A stretch of DNA of 64,000 nt from Candidatus Gastranaerophilales bacterium (GCA_928722015.1 CAKMWI010000004.1:62001-126000); one strand, 5' to 3'. Shown: positions 14,841-23,243, numbered from the stretch's first letter. Notes: generated from the sequence alone by a model not told the origin. Translations and numbers: made by a program.

Positions 14841-15227
14841 ATGGCAAGACCACAAAAAACTAAGAAAAAAGAAAAGAAAAATGTATTGCAAGGGGTTGTT
14901 CACATTCAATCTACTTTTAACAATACAATTGTAACTTCAACAGATACTCAAGGTAATGCTATTGCGTGGGCAACAGCTGGTGCTTCTGGATTCAAAGGAG
15001 CAAGAAAAGGAACTCCATTTGCAGCTCAATCTGCTGCAGAAATGGTTGCTAAGAAATCTATCGATCAAGGTATGAAAAAAGTTGAAGTTCATATCAAAGG
15101 ACCTGGTTCAGGTCGTGAAACTGCAATCAGAGCTATTCAGGCTGCAGGTTTAGAAATCACTCTAATTAAGGATGTTACTCCTATTCCTCACAATGGATGT
15201 CGTCCACCTAAAAAACGTAGAGTGTAA
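14841..15227 (+). CDS. rpsK: 30S ribosomal protein S11
   Basis: A 128-residue protein with the S11 core: VVHIQSTFNNTIVTSTDTQG, SGFKGARKGTPFAAQ, GPGSGRETAIRAIQAAG and the C-terminal TPIPHNGCRPPKKRRV. S11 lies on the 30S platform near the mRNA exit. The start ARPQKTKKKEKKN is a normal basic extension. AAAGGA lies close upstream of the ATG. Confidence 0.97.
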   Translation: MARPQKTKKKEKKNVLQGVVHIQSTFNNTIVTSTDTQGNAIAWATAGASGFKGARKGTPFAAQSAAEMVAKKSIDQGMKKVEVHIKGPGSGRETAIRAIQAAGLEITLIKDVTPIPHNGCRPPKKRRV

Positions 15228-15326
15228 TTGATATAGATAGGATGAATTTTGTTTAACAAAGATTATCCTGTATATAAAATTTAAGCAATTAAAAACTTAT
15301 TGCCTAAAATTTAAAAGTAACTATCG

Positions 15327-15371
15327 CGGGGGCTTGCGTAAATAGTCCAAACGCAAACCATAGATGCCCCG
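15327..15371 (+). promoter_or_regulatory. Structured GC-rich leader of rpsD (candidate S4-binding RNA)
   Basis: An outer stem GGGGC (15329-15333) / GCCCC (15366-15370), closed also by C27-G71 with one bulged G. It stacks directly on an inner stem TTGCGT (15334-15339) / ACGCAA (15351-15356). A nine-base bulge lies on the 3' side. In addition CTAT (15321-15324) can pair with ATAG (15360-15363) inside the bulge, which would make a pseudoknot. The rpsD ribosome binding site AAGGAG begins 10 bases after the outer stem. S4 represses its own operon through such leaders in several phyla; the link here is inferred. Confidence 0.55.
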
Positions 15372-15396
15372 TACAAATAAAAGGAGAAATATAAAA

Positions 15397-15999
15397 ATGT
15401 CAAGATATAAAGGACCTACCAACAAATTATTTAGAAATAAAAAAGTAAAAGATTTGTCAAACAGAAAATTAACTTCTTCTATGAGACAAACCGCATCAGG
15501 CCAACACGGTGCTGTCAGAAAGAAACTTTCTGAATATGCTATCCATTTGGCTGAAAAACAAAAAATCAGATTCACTTACCTTGTAAGCGAAAGACAATTT
15601 GTTAGATATTACAACGAAGCAACAAGAAGAAAAGGTGTTACAGGTACAATTCTTTTGCAGTTATTAGAATCAAGATTAGACAACATTTTATTCAGAGCTG
15701 GCTTTGGTATTACTCGTAAACAAACAAGACAAATTGTTAATCACGGTCATGTTCTTGTAAATGGCAAAAAAGTTGATATCCCATCTTACTTGGTAAAAGC
15801 AGGAGATGTTATTACAGTTAAATCAAAAAGTGCAAAATATATACAGGATGTAATGGGAATGATCGATATGGCTTGTGCTCCGGCTTGGATGACAATCGAT
15901 AAAGAAGCATTAAAAATTACATTTGACAGAATTCCTGAAAGAGAAGAATTAGATCCGGAAATCAAGGAACAACTTGTAATCGAATATTATTCTAAGTAG
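15397..15999 (+). CDS. rpsD: 30S ribosomal protein S4
   Basis: A 200-residue S4. It has the short N-terminal form MSRYKGPTNKLFRNKKVKDL, then SGQHGAVRKKLSEYAIHLAE and RRKGVTGTILLQLLESRLDN. The S4 RNA-binding domain is about 92-155 (FGITRKQTRQIVNHGHVLVN). I place the start at the ATG at 15397, with AAGGAG upstream; the longer ORF beginning at 15364 adds residues outside the family and reads through the leader. S4 nucleates 30S assembly and is often an autogenous repressor. It lies between rpsK and rpoA, unlike most cyanobacteria, where it is usually elsewhere. Confidence 0.97.
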   Translation: MSRYKGPTNKLFRNKKVKDLSNRKLTSSMRQTASGQHGAVRKKLSEYAIHLAEKQKIRFTYLVSERQFVRYYNEATRRKGVTGTILLQLLESRLDNILFRAGFGITRKQTRQIVNHGHVLVNGKKVDIPSYLVKAGDVITVKSKSAKYIQDVMGMIDMACAPAWMTIDKEALKITFDRIPEREELDPEIKEQLVIEYYSK

Positions 16000-16070
16000 G
16001 AATTGTAAGTGGATAAGCATTAGCTTAAATAACTAGCAATTAAGTAGATTTTAACTAGGAGAATAAAATA

Positions 16071-17042
16071 ATGGAATTAAAAATTAAATGTGTTAATACA
16101 GCAACAAGTTCTGACGGTTCTCAATACGGTAAATTTGTAATCGAGCCATTAGAAAGAGGATTCGGTACTACAATCGGTAACTCTTTAAGACGTGTATTAT
16201 TATCAAGTCTTGAAGGTACCGCTGTTACAAGTGCAAGAATCGAAGGTATTACTCACGAATATACAGCAATTCCGGGTGTATTAGAAGACGTAATTGATGT
16301 TATGTTAAATTTAAAAGGATTAGTTGTAAAGACTGATTCTAAAGAGTCTCAACACTTAAGAATTGATGTAGATAAACCTGGTCCTGTATTAGCAAGTGAT
16401 ATTCAATTACCTGCCGGAGTTAAGGTGGTTAATCCTGATTGGTTAATCTGTACAGTTGCTGATGGCGGGTCATTCCATGCTGATATTATCGTTGACACAG
16501 GTAAAGGATATGTTCCTCATGATGTTCCAAGAGATGCAAAGGATGCTTCAATTGATGTATTGCCTATAGACGCTACATTTATGCCTATCAAACGTGTTAG
16601 TTATAACGTAGAAAGTGCTCGTGTAGGTGATGCATTGGATTTTGATAAATTAACTCTTGAAATCTGGTCTAACGGCTCAATTGATGTTCAAAATGCTTTA
16701 AGTCAGGCTTCAAATCTTCTTATTGAGCACTTTATGCAAATTGCTTCAATAACAGGTCAACCTGCTATTGCTCCGATTCCTCAAGTGGAAGAAAAAGAGA
16801 GTGTTGAAGAAGAAGCTCCAACTATGACAATTGAAGAACTAGAATTATCAGTAAGAGCATATAACTGTTTGAAAAGAGCAAGCATTAATTCTATGGCAGA
16901 ATTATTGAAAAAATCAGAACATGACTTGCTAAATATTAAAAACTTCGGTAAAAAATCTTCAGACGAAGTAATTGAAAGACTTCATCACTTTGGTTTAGAT
17001 TTAGCTCCAAGCCCAGTGGAAGAAGAAGATTTAATCGGATAA
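16071..17042 (+). CDS. rpoA: DNA-directed RNA polymerase subunit alpha
   Basis: A 323-residue alpha subunit. The N-terminal assembly domain has FVIEPLERGFGTTIGNSLRR and SSLEGTAVTSARIEGI. After an acidic linker (about 240-255) the C-terminal domain carries LELSVRAYNCLKRASINSM and LLNIKNFGKKSSDEV, the helix-hairpin-helix that binds UP elements and activators. It ends with an acidic EEEDLIG tail. AGGAG precedes the ATG. Confidence 0.97.
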   Translation: MELKIKCVNTATSSDGSQYGKFVIEPLERGFGTTIGNSLRRVLLSSLEGTAVTSARIEGITHEYTAIPGVLEDVIDVMLNLKGLVVKTDSKESQHLRIDVDKPGPVLASDIQLPAGVKVVNPDWLICTVADGGSFHADIIVDTGKGYVPHDVPRDAKDASIDVLPIDATFMPIKRVSYNVESARVGDALDFDKLTLEIWSNGSIDVQNALSQASNLLIEHFMQIASITGQPAIAPIPQVEEKESVEEEAPTMTIEELELSVRAYNCLKRASINSMAELLKKSEHDLLNIKNFGKKSSDEVIERLHHFGLDLAPSPVEEEDLIG

Positions 17043-17094
17043 TAAATTTATTAAAGACAATACAAATACAAAATAAGTAAAGGATACGAAAACA

Positions 17095-17523
17095 ATGAGA
17101 CATATGTGTAAAAAACATACGCTAGGAAAGGCACAGGACCAAAGAAAGGCTCTATTGCGTTCTTTAGCTACTGAACTTTTTGTGCATGGTGAGATAACAA
17201 CAACATTGGCTCGTGCTAAAGCATTGAAACCTTATGCTGAAAAAGTTATTTCTCTTGCAAAAAAAGGCGATTTAAATTCTATTCGCCAAGCGGCAAGATA
17301 TATTTATAATAAAGAAACAGGTAAATATATGGATTTATCTACCGGTGAAGTATTTGAAGCTCCTCAAGCTGATAAAAAATTAGCTTCACAAACTGTTTTG
17401 AGAAAATTATTTGTTGTAATTAGCAAAAAATACTCAGACAGAAAAGGTGGATATACAAGAATTTATCATTTACCACCAAGACGTGGTGATGCTTCTGAAA
17501 TGGCACTTATTCAACTGGTGTAA
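17095..17523 (+). CDS. rplQ: 50S ribosomal protein L17
   Basis: A 142-residue L17 starting MRHMCKKHTLGKAQDQRKAL, with LFVHGEITTTLARAKALKP and the C-terminal GGYTRIYHLPPRRGDASEMA. The middle (about 66-100) carries an extra segment, YNKETGKYMDLSTGEVFEAP, compared with the minimal 116-residue L17. rpoA-rplQ is the universal pair. truA starts six bases after its stop. Confidence 0.96.
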   Translation: MRHMCKKHTLGKAQDQRKALLRSLATELFVHGEITTTLARAKALKPYAEKVISLAKKGDLNSIRQAARYIYNKETGKYMDLSTGEVFEAPQADKKLASQTVLRKLFVVISKKYSDRKGGYTRIYHLPPRRGDASEMALIQLV

Positions 17524-17529
17524 GTCAGA

Positions 17530-18324
17530 ATGCGATATGCAATTTCAGTTCAGTATATCGGTAAAAACTATGCAGGCAGTCAGATTCAGTTTGAAAACGG
17601 CAAACAAATAGCTCTTCCGACTATACAAGGAGAACTTGAAAAAGCACTTAGTACATTGATAAAAAATAATCGGTGCAATACTGATGGGTATGGCGCAGAT
17701 TTAAATAATAACCGACCTGTTAGAGCAATTTTTTCCGGCAGAACGGATAAAGGTGTAAATGCCAGAGGTCAGGTAGTACATTTTGATACTGAGGAATTGA
17801 TTGTTGCTTCAAAATTTCTCTATTCAATAAATGAAATTTTACCTGATGATATATCTGTTTCAGACTTACGAGAAGTTGATAAATCTTTTCATGCTCAGAA
17901 ATCAGCAAAGAAACGTCATTACAGATTTGAATTTATAAACAGACGTTGTAAAAATGCATTTGACGGTGATTTGATGCGGATTAAGTATGAGATTAATATA
18001 GAGAGGATGCAAAAATCCTTGAATTATTTATTAGGTGAACATGATTTTTCAAGTTTTAAAAGTTCCGGAACGCTTAACCCAAGCAAAATTTGTAATCTAT
18101 ATGAAGCAAATGTTTCCAAGGTCGGCGACAAAGTAATTATTGATATTATAGGGAATAGATTTTTGTATAATATGGTAAGAACTATTGTCGGAACCCTTTT
18201 AGAAATAGAAGGGCATAATCTAACTCCGGAACACATGTTGAACGTTCTGGAATCTAAAAACCGTACAAAAGCGGGAATGACAGTTAGTCCTTATGGATTA
18301 ACTTTAATGAAAGTAATGTATTAA
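17530..18324 (+). CDS. truA: tRNA pseudouridine synthase A
   Basis: A 264-residue TruA, which makes pseudouridine at positions 38-40 of tRNA anticodon stems. Visible: YAISVQYIGKNYAGSQIQ, the catalytic loop FSGRTDKGVNARGQVVHF (Asp in GRTDKGV), FHAQKSAKKRHYRFEF, the LLGEHDFSSFKSSG motif and NRFLYNMVRTIVGTLLEI. It sits between rplQ and rplM, the arrangement typical of cyanobacteria. Confidence 0.95.
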   Translation: MRYAISVQYIGKNYAGSQIQFENGKQIALPTIQGELEKALSTLIKNNRCNTDGYGADLNNNRPVRAIFSGRTDKGVNARGQVVHFDTEELIVASKFLYSINEILPDDISVSDLREVDKSFHAQKSAKKRHYRFEFINRRCKNAFDGDLMRIKYEINIERMQKSLNYLLGEHDFSSFKSSGTLNPSKICNLYEANVSKVGDKVIIDIIGNRFLYNMVRTIVGTLLEIEGHNLTPEHMLNVLESKNRTKAGMTVSPYGLTLMKVMY

Positions 18325-18346
18325 AATAATAAAACGGAGAAATGCA

Positions 18347-18784
18347 ATGAAAACATATTCAGCAAAGCCTCTAGAAGTTGAAAGAAAATGGTATGTAATT
18401 GATGCGGAAGGCGAAACATTAGGTCGCTTGGCTGTTAGAATTGCAAACATTTTGAGAGGTAAAAATAAACCTGAATACACTCCAAACGTTGATACTGGTG
18501 ATTTTGTTATCGTTATCAATGCTGAAAAAGTGAAAGTTACAGGTAAAAAAGAAACAGACAAAATTTATTTACATCACACAGGATATCCTGGTGGGTTAAA
18601 ATCAGCAAGCTTTAAAGAATTGATGGAAAAAGATCCAAGAATTGTTATTGAACATGCTGTTCGTGGTATGTTGCAACATAATACATTGGGTGCTGAACAA
18701 TTCAACAAATTAAAAGTTTATGTTGGTCCAGAACATCCTCATGCAGCACAAAAACCAGTTGTACTTGAAAAGGAGGCTAAATAA
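18347..18784 (+). CDS. rplM: 50S ribosomal protein L13
   Basis: A 145-residue L13 with RKWYVIDAEGETLGRLAVRI, LRGKNKPEYTPNVDTGDFVI, YLHHTGYPGGLKS and the C-terminal LKVYVGPEHPHAAQKP. An early 50S assembly protein. ACGGAGAAA lies before the ATG. Its stop overlaps the rpsI start by one base (TAATG), so rpsI is translationally coupled. Confidence 0.97.
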   Translation: MKTYSAKPLEVERKWYVIDAEGETLGRLAVRIANILRGKNKPEYTPNVDTGDFVIVINAEKVKVTGKKETDKIYLHHTGYPGGLKSASFKELMEKDPRIVIEHAVRGMLQHNTLGAEQFNKLKVYVGPEHPHAAQKPVVLEKEAK

Positions 18785-19179
18785 TGGCAGATAAAGAAAT
18801 TATGGCAACAGGCCGCAGAAAAACCTCTATTGCAGTTGTAAAATTGGTTAAGGGCAGCGGTAGAATTTTTGTTAATGGTAAAAAATTAAATGATTATATT
18901 GGAAATAGACCGGCAATTGAAATGCTTGTATACAGACCATTAGTTTTAACTGAAACTCAAGACAGATTTGATGTTAGAGTGAAGGCTATAGGCGGCGGTA
19001 TTGTATCTCAATGTGGAGCAATCAGACATGGTATTTCAAGAGCTCTTGTTAAATCTAATGAAGAATTTAAGAATGTTCTTAAATTAGAAGGTTTGTTAAC
19101 AAGAGACCCTCGTGTTAAAGAACGTAAGAAATATGGTAGAAAAAGAGCTCGTAAGAGATTCCAATTCTCAAAACGTTAA
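18784..19179 (+). CDS. rpsI: 30S ribosomal protein S9
   Basis: A 131-residue S9 with ATGRRKTSIAVVKLVKGSG, DVRVKAIGGGIVSQCGAIRH, GISRALVK and the basic C-terminal GRKRARKRFQFSKR, whose terminal Lys-Arg contacts the P-site tRNA. It is preceded by the AGGAGG-like end of rplM. A strong terminator 16 bases later closes the operon. rpmE and prfA, which often follow in cyanobacteria, are absent. Confidence 0.97.
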   Translation: MADKEIMATGRRKTSIAVVKLVKGSGRIFVNGKKLNDYIGNRPAIEMLVYRPLVLTETQDRFDVRVKAIGGGIVSQCGAIRHGISRALVKSNEEFKNVLKLEGLLTRDPRVKERKKYGRKRARKRFQFSKR

Positions 19180-19194
19180 TTTTATGTTTATATC

Positions 19195-19226
19195 AAAAGA
19201 ACCGGCAATTTTGCCGGTTCTTTTTT
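19195..19226 (+). terminator. Strong intrinsic terminator after rpsI
   Basis: A perfect 13-base-pair stem, AAAAGAACCGGCA / TGCCGGTTCTTTT, with a four-base loop and six consecutive T from 19221. Symmetric A and T runs make it work for the converging gene as well. Confidence 0.93.
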
Positions 19227-19242
19227 GTTATAACAACTGTTA

Positions 19243-20430
19243 TTATATTTTAGATTTATGTATAGCTTTCAATAGGTCTCTTTCATTAAGAGCATCCAAA
19301 ATTCTAAAATTTAGTAGGTTTCTAAAATCAAACATTGCAGGAGTAAATGAGGACATACTTTTACGTTCTCCTTTTAAATTTTTAACCATTTCTTTTACTT
19401 TTTTAAGGTCTGTAATCAATCCTGTTTTAAATCTGTCCGGTCTATAAATAGTCCAAGTTTCATGTGGGTAGTATGTAGATCTGCATTCGTTTGTATTTTG
19501 ATTTAGCAACATTTCTCTAAACATTGGATAATCCATGTTGTAGAATTCTTGTTTAATATTTTTTTCAAAAGGTTGTAATCTTTTTGGCATTGGAACACGT
19601 GGTATGGAAATGCTTTCGGCGTAAGGATTTAAATCTTCCATATAATCTATTGAACCTATACCTACAAACTGTATTGATTTTGAAAATTTTTCCAAAATTC
19701 CTAAATCTTCTGCATAATGAGACATTATATCTAAAAATGAGCAAGCACCTTTTCCTGAACAGATATAATCAGTGATAACAGTTTTCTTTCCGGTTTTTTC
19801 AAAATTTTCGACTATAGTTTGAGGATCGGCTTTTATTCTTTTTAAATATTTGCGGTACGCAGCTTCTTCTTTTTCTGTAGGTGCTAATGTATCCATTCTC
19901 TTTATTCCATCGTATGAATCAGGGCGGTACCAATATTTAGAAAAGGCAACAAATTTATAGTCTTCAATTCCGTCTTTCATCCATAACGCAGCATTTAAGA
20001 ACCATTTTGGACTCCTACCAAGGCATATAATAGGTTGATCTTTGTATTTTGTATAAATTTTTGATGTTTTAATAAATTCATCCATATTTCTTTCTGTGCG
20101 TAGTGGCAGGTAAGCCTCTTTTTGGTCAAACATTTCACTGCGATTCATTGTTTTTTCGAAGGTATTATATTTTTTTCTGAATCTTTTTTTTGTAGGTTCC
20201 TTCATTGCCATATATTCTTCGTAATCAATATGAGGAACAGTTCTATTAGGATCAAAGAACTCTCCAAAATAAATGTTTGTACTGTAATTGTAGCCGGTCG
20301 GGATTTTCGAAAAATGTGTGGATATGGTTTGTTTTTCGCCGTTTGTTATGTTATTTTGCAAGTTGTTTTTTGCCGTTGGTATATTATTGTAATTTGTAAA
20401 ATATTGACTTTGGATTCTTGATATTTGCAT
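19243..20430 (-). CDS. Unknown protein with phosphoribosyltransferase-like segments
   Basis: A 395-residue protein I cannot name. The N-terminal 50 residues are polar and low-complexity and lead to NIYFGEF (residues 52-58), the FxG-type motif shared with other unknown proteins here. Residues about 130-150 (PIICLGRSPKWFLNAAL) and 216-235 (TVITDYICSGKGACSF) resemble, in order and spacing, the first strand-loop and the PRPP loop (DDxxxTG/SG) of type I phosphoribosyltransferases. The acidic pair is reduced to one Asp, so activity is doubtful. There is no signal peptide. AGGAG lies six bases before the ATG. It converges on the rpsI terminator. Confidence 0.7.
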   Translation of the reverse strand: MQISRIQSQYFTNYNNIPTAKNNLQNNITNGEKQTISTHFSKIPTGYNYSTNIYFGEFFDPNRTVPHIDYEEYMAMKEPTKKRFRKKYNTFEKTMNRSEMFDQKEAYLPLRTERNMDEFIKTSKIYTKYKDQPIICLGRSPKWFLNAALWMKDGIEDYKFVAFSKYWYRPDSYDGIKRMDTLAPTEKEEAAYRKYLKRIKADPQTIVENFEKTGKKTVITDYICSGKGACSFLDIMSHYAEDLGILEKFSKSIQFVGIGSIDYMEDLNPYAESISIPRVPMPKRLQPFEKNIKQEFYNMDYPMFREMLLNQNTNECRSTYYPHETWTIYRPDRFKTGLITDLKKVKEMVKNLKGERKSMSSFTPAMFDFRNLLNFRILDALNERDLLKAIHKSKI

Positions 20431-20480
20431 ATTAACTCCTATAAATTGGTTTCTATACAGGTAATAAATCTCGTGAAATA

Positions 20481-20532
20481 AAAATTTGCCACATTAAATA
20501 ATAAATATTTATTATTTAATATGGCAAATTTT
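20481..20532 (-). terminator. Long near-perfect palindrome acting as terminator of the M29 aminopeptidase gene
   Basis: Two 26-base arms with a single mismatch, centred at 20506/20507. The minus strand ends in ATTTTTATTT after the stem. It follows the minus-strand gene ending at 20565. The plus strand also ends in T6. The stem interior is purely A/T. Confidence 0.75.
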
Positions 20533-20564
20533 TTAGGTAAATTTTTTCTGTGGTAAAGTAGATT

Positions 20565-21671
20565 TTAAATTAGCATTTTCCCATTTTCGTATATAAGTTT
20601 ATCATCAGCATAAATCTTTCCGCCATTTTTCATGTTTTTAATCAAATCCCAGTGAAGTCCTGAAACATTTTTTCCGCCTGTTTCAGGGTAGGAGGCTCCG
20701 ACAGCCATGTGTATTGCTCCTCCTATTTTTTCGTCGAACAGAATATTACCTGTAATTTCTTGAATTTCATCATTTGTACCTATAGCAATTTCCCCGATAC
20801 CATGCGAACCTTCATCCATATTTATCATGGCATTAAGGAATTCTTCACCTTTATCTGCGGTTGCTTTTACAACAAGTCCGTTTTCAATCAACAAATGAAC
20901 TCCATGTGCAGAATTTCCTCTATAATTTTGCGGATAGTCAAAATAGATTTCTCCGTTTATTCCGTCTTCAACAGGTGAGGTGAAAACTTCTCCATCAGGA
21001 TAGTTGTTGATTCCTGAACAGCTTATCCATTTTCTGCCTTCTACATTAAATGTGATATCTGTTTTTTCTCCGGTAATACGTATTTTTTTAATCTTATCCA
21101 GGTAGTTTGCCCATCTGGTTTGTTTTTCATCAAGTTCTTTTAGTTTTGCAACAGGGTCATCTAAATCCAGATAGCATGATTTAAATAAAAATTCTGAATA
21201 CTCATCTAGCGACATATTTGCTTCTTGAGCAAGAGCTTGAGTTGGAACGTCTGCTATAACCCATCTTGCATTGCCTTCTGCCGAACGTTTCATCAGCATT
21301 TCAGATAATGTTTTTGTGGCTTTCCCGCGGCGTGCCAGTTTATTTAAATCTGCACGCGCCATGTTTTTAGTATTCAGAGGTGCGCCTATTGAGATATATA
21401 CATCGGCAGTTTCGTACTCCATTTTTGTAATAGGATCAATATAATCAAGTTGTTCATCAGTTGCATTCTTCAAAAATACTTCTCCAAAATCGCCAAATGA
21501 TGTCCTCAATAATGGATTCCCGCCTTTTTTTAGTACTCTTTTGTATACAGCTTTTACCAAATCTTTTGCTTGTATAGATTCAGCTCTAATAATAACCAAA
21601 TCTCCCTTTTTTACATTCGTTGAGTAATCAACTAAAACCTCTGCATATTTGTCCCAAATATTTTTTTGCAT
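20565..21671 (-). CDS. Aminopeptidase, M29 family (AmpS/AmpT-like)
   Basis: A 368-residue M29 aminopeptidase; these metal-dependent, usually dimeric enzymes remove N-terminal residues from peptides. Family marks: NVKKGDLVIIRAE near the start, YPDGEVFTSPVEDGINGEI with metal-ligand Glu, a GSHGIGEIAIGTN loop, FDEKIGGAIHMAVGASYPE and the SGLHWDLI end. There is no signal peptide; it is cytoplasmic. GAGG lies seven bases before the ATG. It is monocistronic with its own long-palindrome terminator. Confidence 0.92.
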   Translation of the reverse strand: MQKNIWDKYAEVLVDYSTNVKKGDLVIIRAESIQAKDLVKAVYKRVLKKGGNPLLRTSFGDFGEVFLKNATDEQLDYIDPITKMEYETADVYISIGAPLNTKNMARADLNKLARRGKATKTLSEMLMKRSAEGNARWVIADVPTQALAQEANMSLDEYSEFLFKSCYLDLDDPVAKLKELDEKQTRWANYLDKIKKIRITGEKTDITFNVEGRKWISCSGINNYPDGEVFTSPVEDGINGEIYFDYPQNYRGNSAHGVHLLIENGLVVKATADKGEEFLNAMINMDEGSHGIGEIAIGTNDEIQEITGNILFDEKIGGAIHMAVGASYPETGGKNVSGLHWDLIKNMKNGGKIYADDKLIYENGKMLI

Positions 21672-21787
21672 AATCTACCTCTTTCTTTCTGTTAAATTTT
21701 ATAATAATTCAGTGGGCTTGTAAATAATGCATTTGAATAAATATAATCAGGTTTGATATTTTTTATATATAAAATTATTATTTGTTA

Positions 21788-22093
21788 TTATTTTTCAAAT
21801 TTTAAACATTTATATAAGTGGAGTACTGTTTTTTTGCAATCAAGTGCATTGATAATTTCTTTTTTCATTTGTTCTATTGGTACTTCATTGAATACAAATA
21901 GCTCATATATATCAACCTGTAAAGCTTTTGCAATAGAGGTTAAATTTTCGGCAGTAGGATAGTTGTTACCATTTTCAATTTTACTTATATTTTTAGGATC
22001 AATTCCTACAAGTTCAGCCAGGTGTTCTTGAGTAATTTTTTTTTCTTTTCTAAGTTTTTGTATTTTTTTTCCAAGATCCTGTTTTAGAGTCAT
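21788..22093 (-). CDS. XRE-family helix-turn-helix regulator
   Basis: A 101-residue protein. Residues about 9-62 form a Cro/C1-type helix-turn-helix: IQKLRKEKKITQEHLAELVG, then DPKNISKIENGNNYPTAENL. The C-terminal 40 residues (about 65-101) are helical and have no known sensor domain. AAGGA lies nine bases upstream of the ATG. It is divergent from the pseudopilin gene across a 219-base spacer holding a consensus promoter, so it could regulate that gene or itself; no operator is evident. Confidence 0.88.
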   Translation of the reverse strand: MTLKQDLGKKIQKLRKEKKITQEHLAELVGIDPKNISKIENGNNYPTAENLTSIAKALQVDIYELFVFNEVPIEQMKKEIINALDCKKTVLHLYKCLKFEK

Positions 22094-22186
22094 TTTGTCA
22101 TTTCCTTTTTTTATAAAATTAACTTGGACTAAATTGTTTTATAACAATCTGTTGGATATAATTTTGTAAAAATTCAACTATATAGA

Positions 22187-22215
22187 TTGACAAAATTCTA
22201 TTCATAAGATATAAT
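22187..22215 (+). promoter_or_regulatory. Perfect sigma-70 promoter of the pseudopilin gene
   Basis: TTGACA (22187-22192), 17-base spacer, TATAAT (22210-22215): both hexamers are exact consensus. The leader to the ATG at 22313 is about 90 nt, the longest firm leader in the window, and ends with AAAGGTG. Confidence 0.85.
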
Positions 22216-22312
22216 TATAATATATTTCTATATAACAAGCAGAGAAATCAATCTTTCTGTGCTTATTGTTGAATGGAAGTTGTTAACTCATGAAAAGAAA
22301 GGTGAAAAGATT

Positions 22313-23089
22313 ATGACAAAAAGGTTCGGTTTTACTTTGGCAGAAGTATTAATCACATTAGGTATCATTGGTGTAGTTGCTGCTATGACTATTCCAACAT
22401 TGATTGCTAACACAAACGGTGCAAAATTCCGTTCTCAATTTAAGAAAACATTATCAACATTAAACCAAGCCGGTTTGATGGCTCAAGCTCAATATGATTT
22501 TGACTATGCTGGTACAGCAGCTGCTTGTAACACTAACGTTGCCACAGCTGCTACAGAACATCCGGATTCAGTTATGTCATTCTGTGCTATCTTAAACGGT
22601 ACATTAACAGGTCAAACTTATAATGGTTCTGTTATAAACTTAAAACGTAACACTACAGGTACGGATGGGAAGTCTAGTGCTGGTGCTTATACTATTGTTA
22701 ACCAAGGTGATGGTGTTATCCCAGCAGATTATACAACATATTTAGCATATACTTTAGCTGACGGTTCTATTGTTGCATTTAACGCTAACGCTAAAGGTTG
22801 TGAATTACCTATCGGTACAAGAATGGATAATACTGCATTAACTAACCAACTTAAAGATTGCCATGGTTTTATTGATGTAAATGGTACAACATTACCAAAC
22901 AAAGAAGTTACTTGTTCTGCTACTAACGGTGCTGGTACTGTAGATAAAGCTAGCAACACTGTTCAAACTCCTTGTACAGTTAAAAACGATGCTAAACACA
23001 TGACAGATGTATTCCCTGTTGTATTCCACGATGCAACAGTTGAACCGGCATCTGACGCTGCTAAATATATATTAACATCATCTAAGTAA
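22313..23089 (+). CDS. Type IV pilin-like / pseudopilin protein
   Basis: A 258-residue protein. It starts MTKRFGFTLAEVLITLGIIG, a class III prepilin leader: a short basic leader, cleavage after Gly6, Phe as the new first residue and a Glu at mature position 5. A single hydrophobic helix ends near AAMTIPTLI. The rest is a Ser/Thr/Asn-rich globular region with several Cys, probably disulfide-bonded outside the cell. The leader peptidase would be PilD. The start is set at 22313; the longer ORF adds residues ahead of the leader and is unlikely. A perfect promoter and a strong terminator suggest high expression. No other pilus gene is nearby. Confidence 0.88.
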   Translation: MTKRFGFTLAEVLITLGIIGVVAAMTIPTLIANTNGAKFRSQFKKTLSTLNQAGLMAQAQYDFDYAGTAAACNTNVATAATEHPDSVMSFCAILNGTLTGQTYNGSVINLKRNTTGTDGKSSAGAYTIVNQGDGVIPADYTTYLAYTLADGSIVAFNANAKGCELPIGTRMDNTALTNQLKDCHGFIDVNGTTLPNKEVTCSATNGAGTVDKASNTVQTPCTVKNDAKHMTDVFPVVFHDATVEPASDAAKYILTSSK

Positions 23090-23151
23090 TAAAGACTTTC
23101 TTTTAAAATGTCAAGTGATACCGAATCGCTTGATACGCTTTACATTATTTC

Positions 23152-23182
23152 GAGGCGGAATTTTATTCCGTCTCATTTTTTT
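23152..23182 (+). terminator. Intrinsic terminator of the pseudopilin gene
   Basis: GAGGCGGAAT (23152-23161) pairs with ATTCCGTCTC (23165-23174) with one G-T pair and a three-base loop, followed by ATTTTTTT. Confidence 0.85.
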
Positions 23183-23221
23183 AAAAGTGATTTATTGTAA
23201 AATAAATCACTTTTAAAAAAA
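23176..23221. terminator. Bidirectional terminator between pseudopilin gene and lpxA
   Basis: Perfect 21-base arms (T7 then AAAAGTGATTTATT, and its complement) around a GTAA loop. T and A runs at both ends allow termination of the minus-strand lpxA. It abuts the pilin terminator. Confidence 0.8.
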
Positions 23222-23243
23222 ATACTACTGAATTTCTCAATTT

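Noticed and set aside
15364..15396. Upstream start for S4 adding MPRTNKRRNIK
   Set aside because: It runs through the structured leader and ribosome binding site. S4 homologs start at MSRYKGP.
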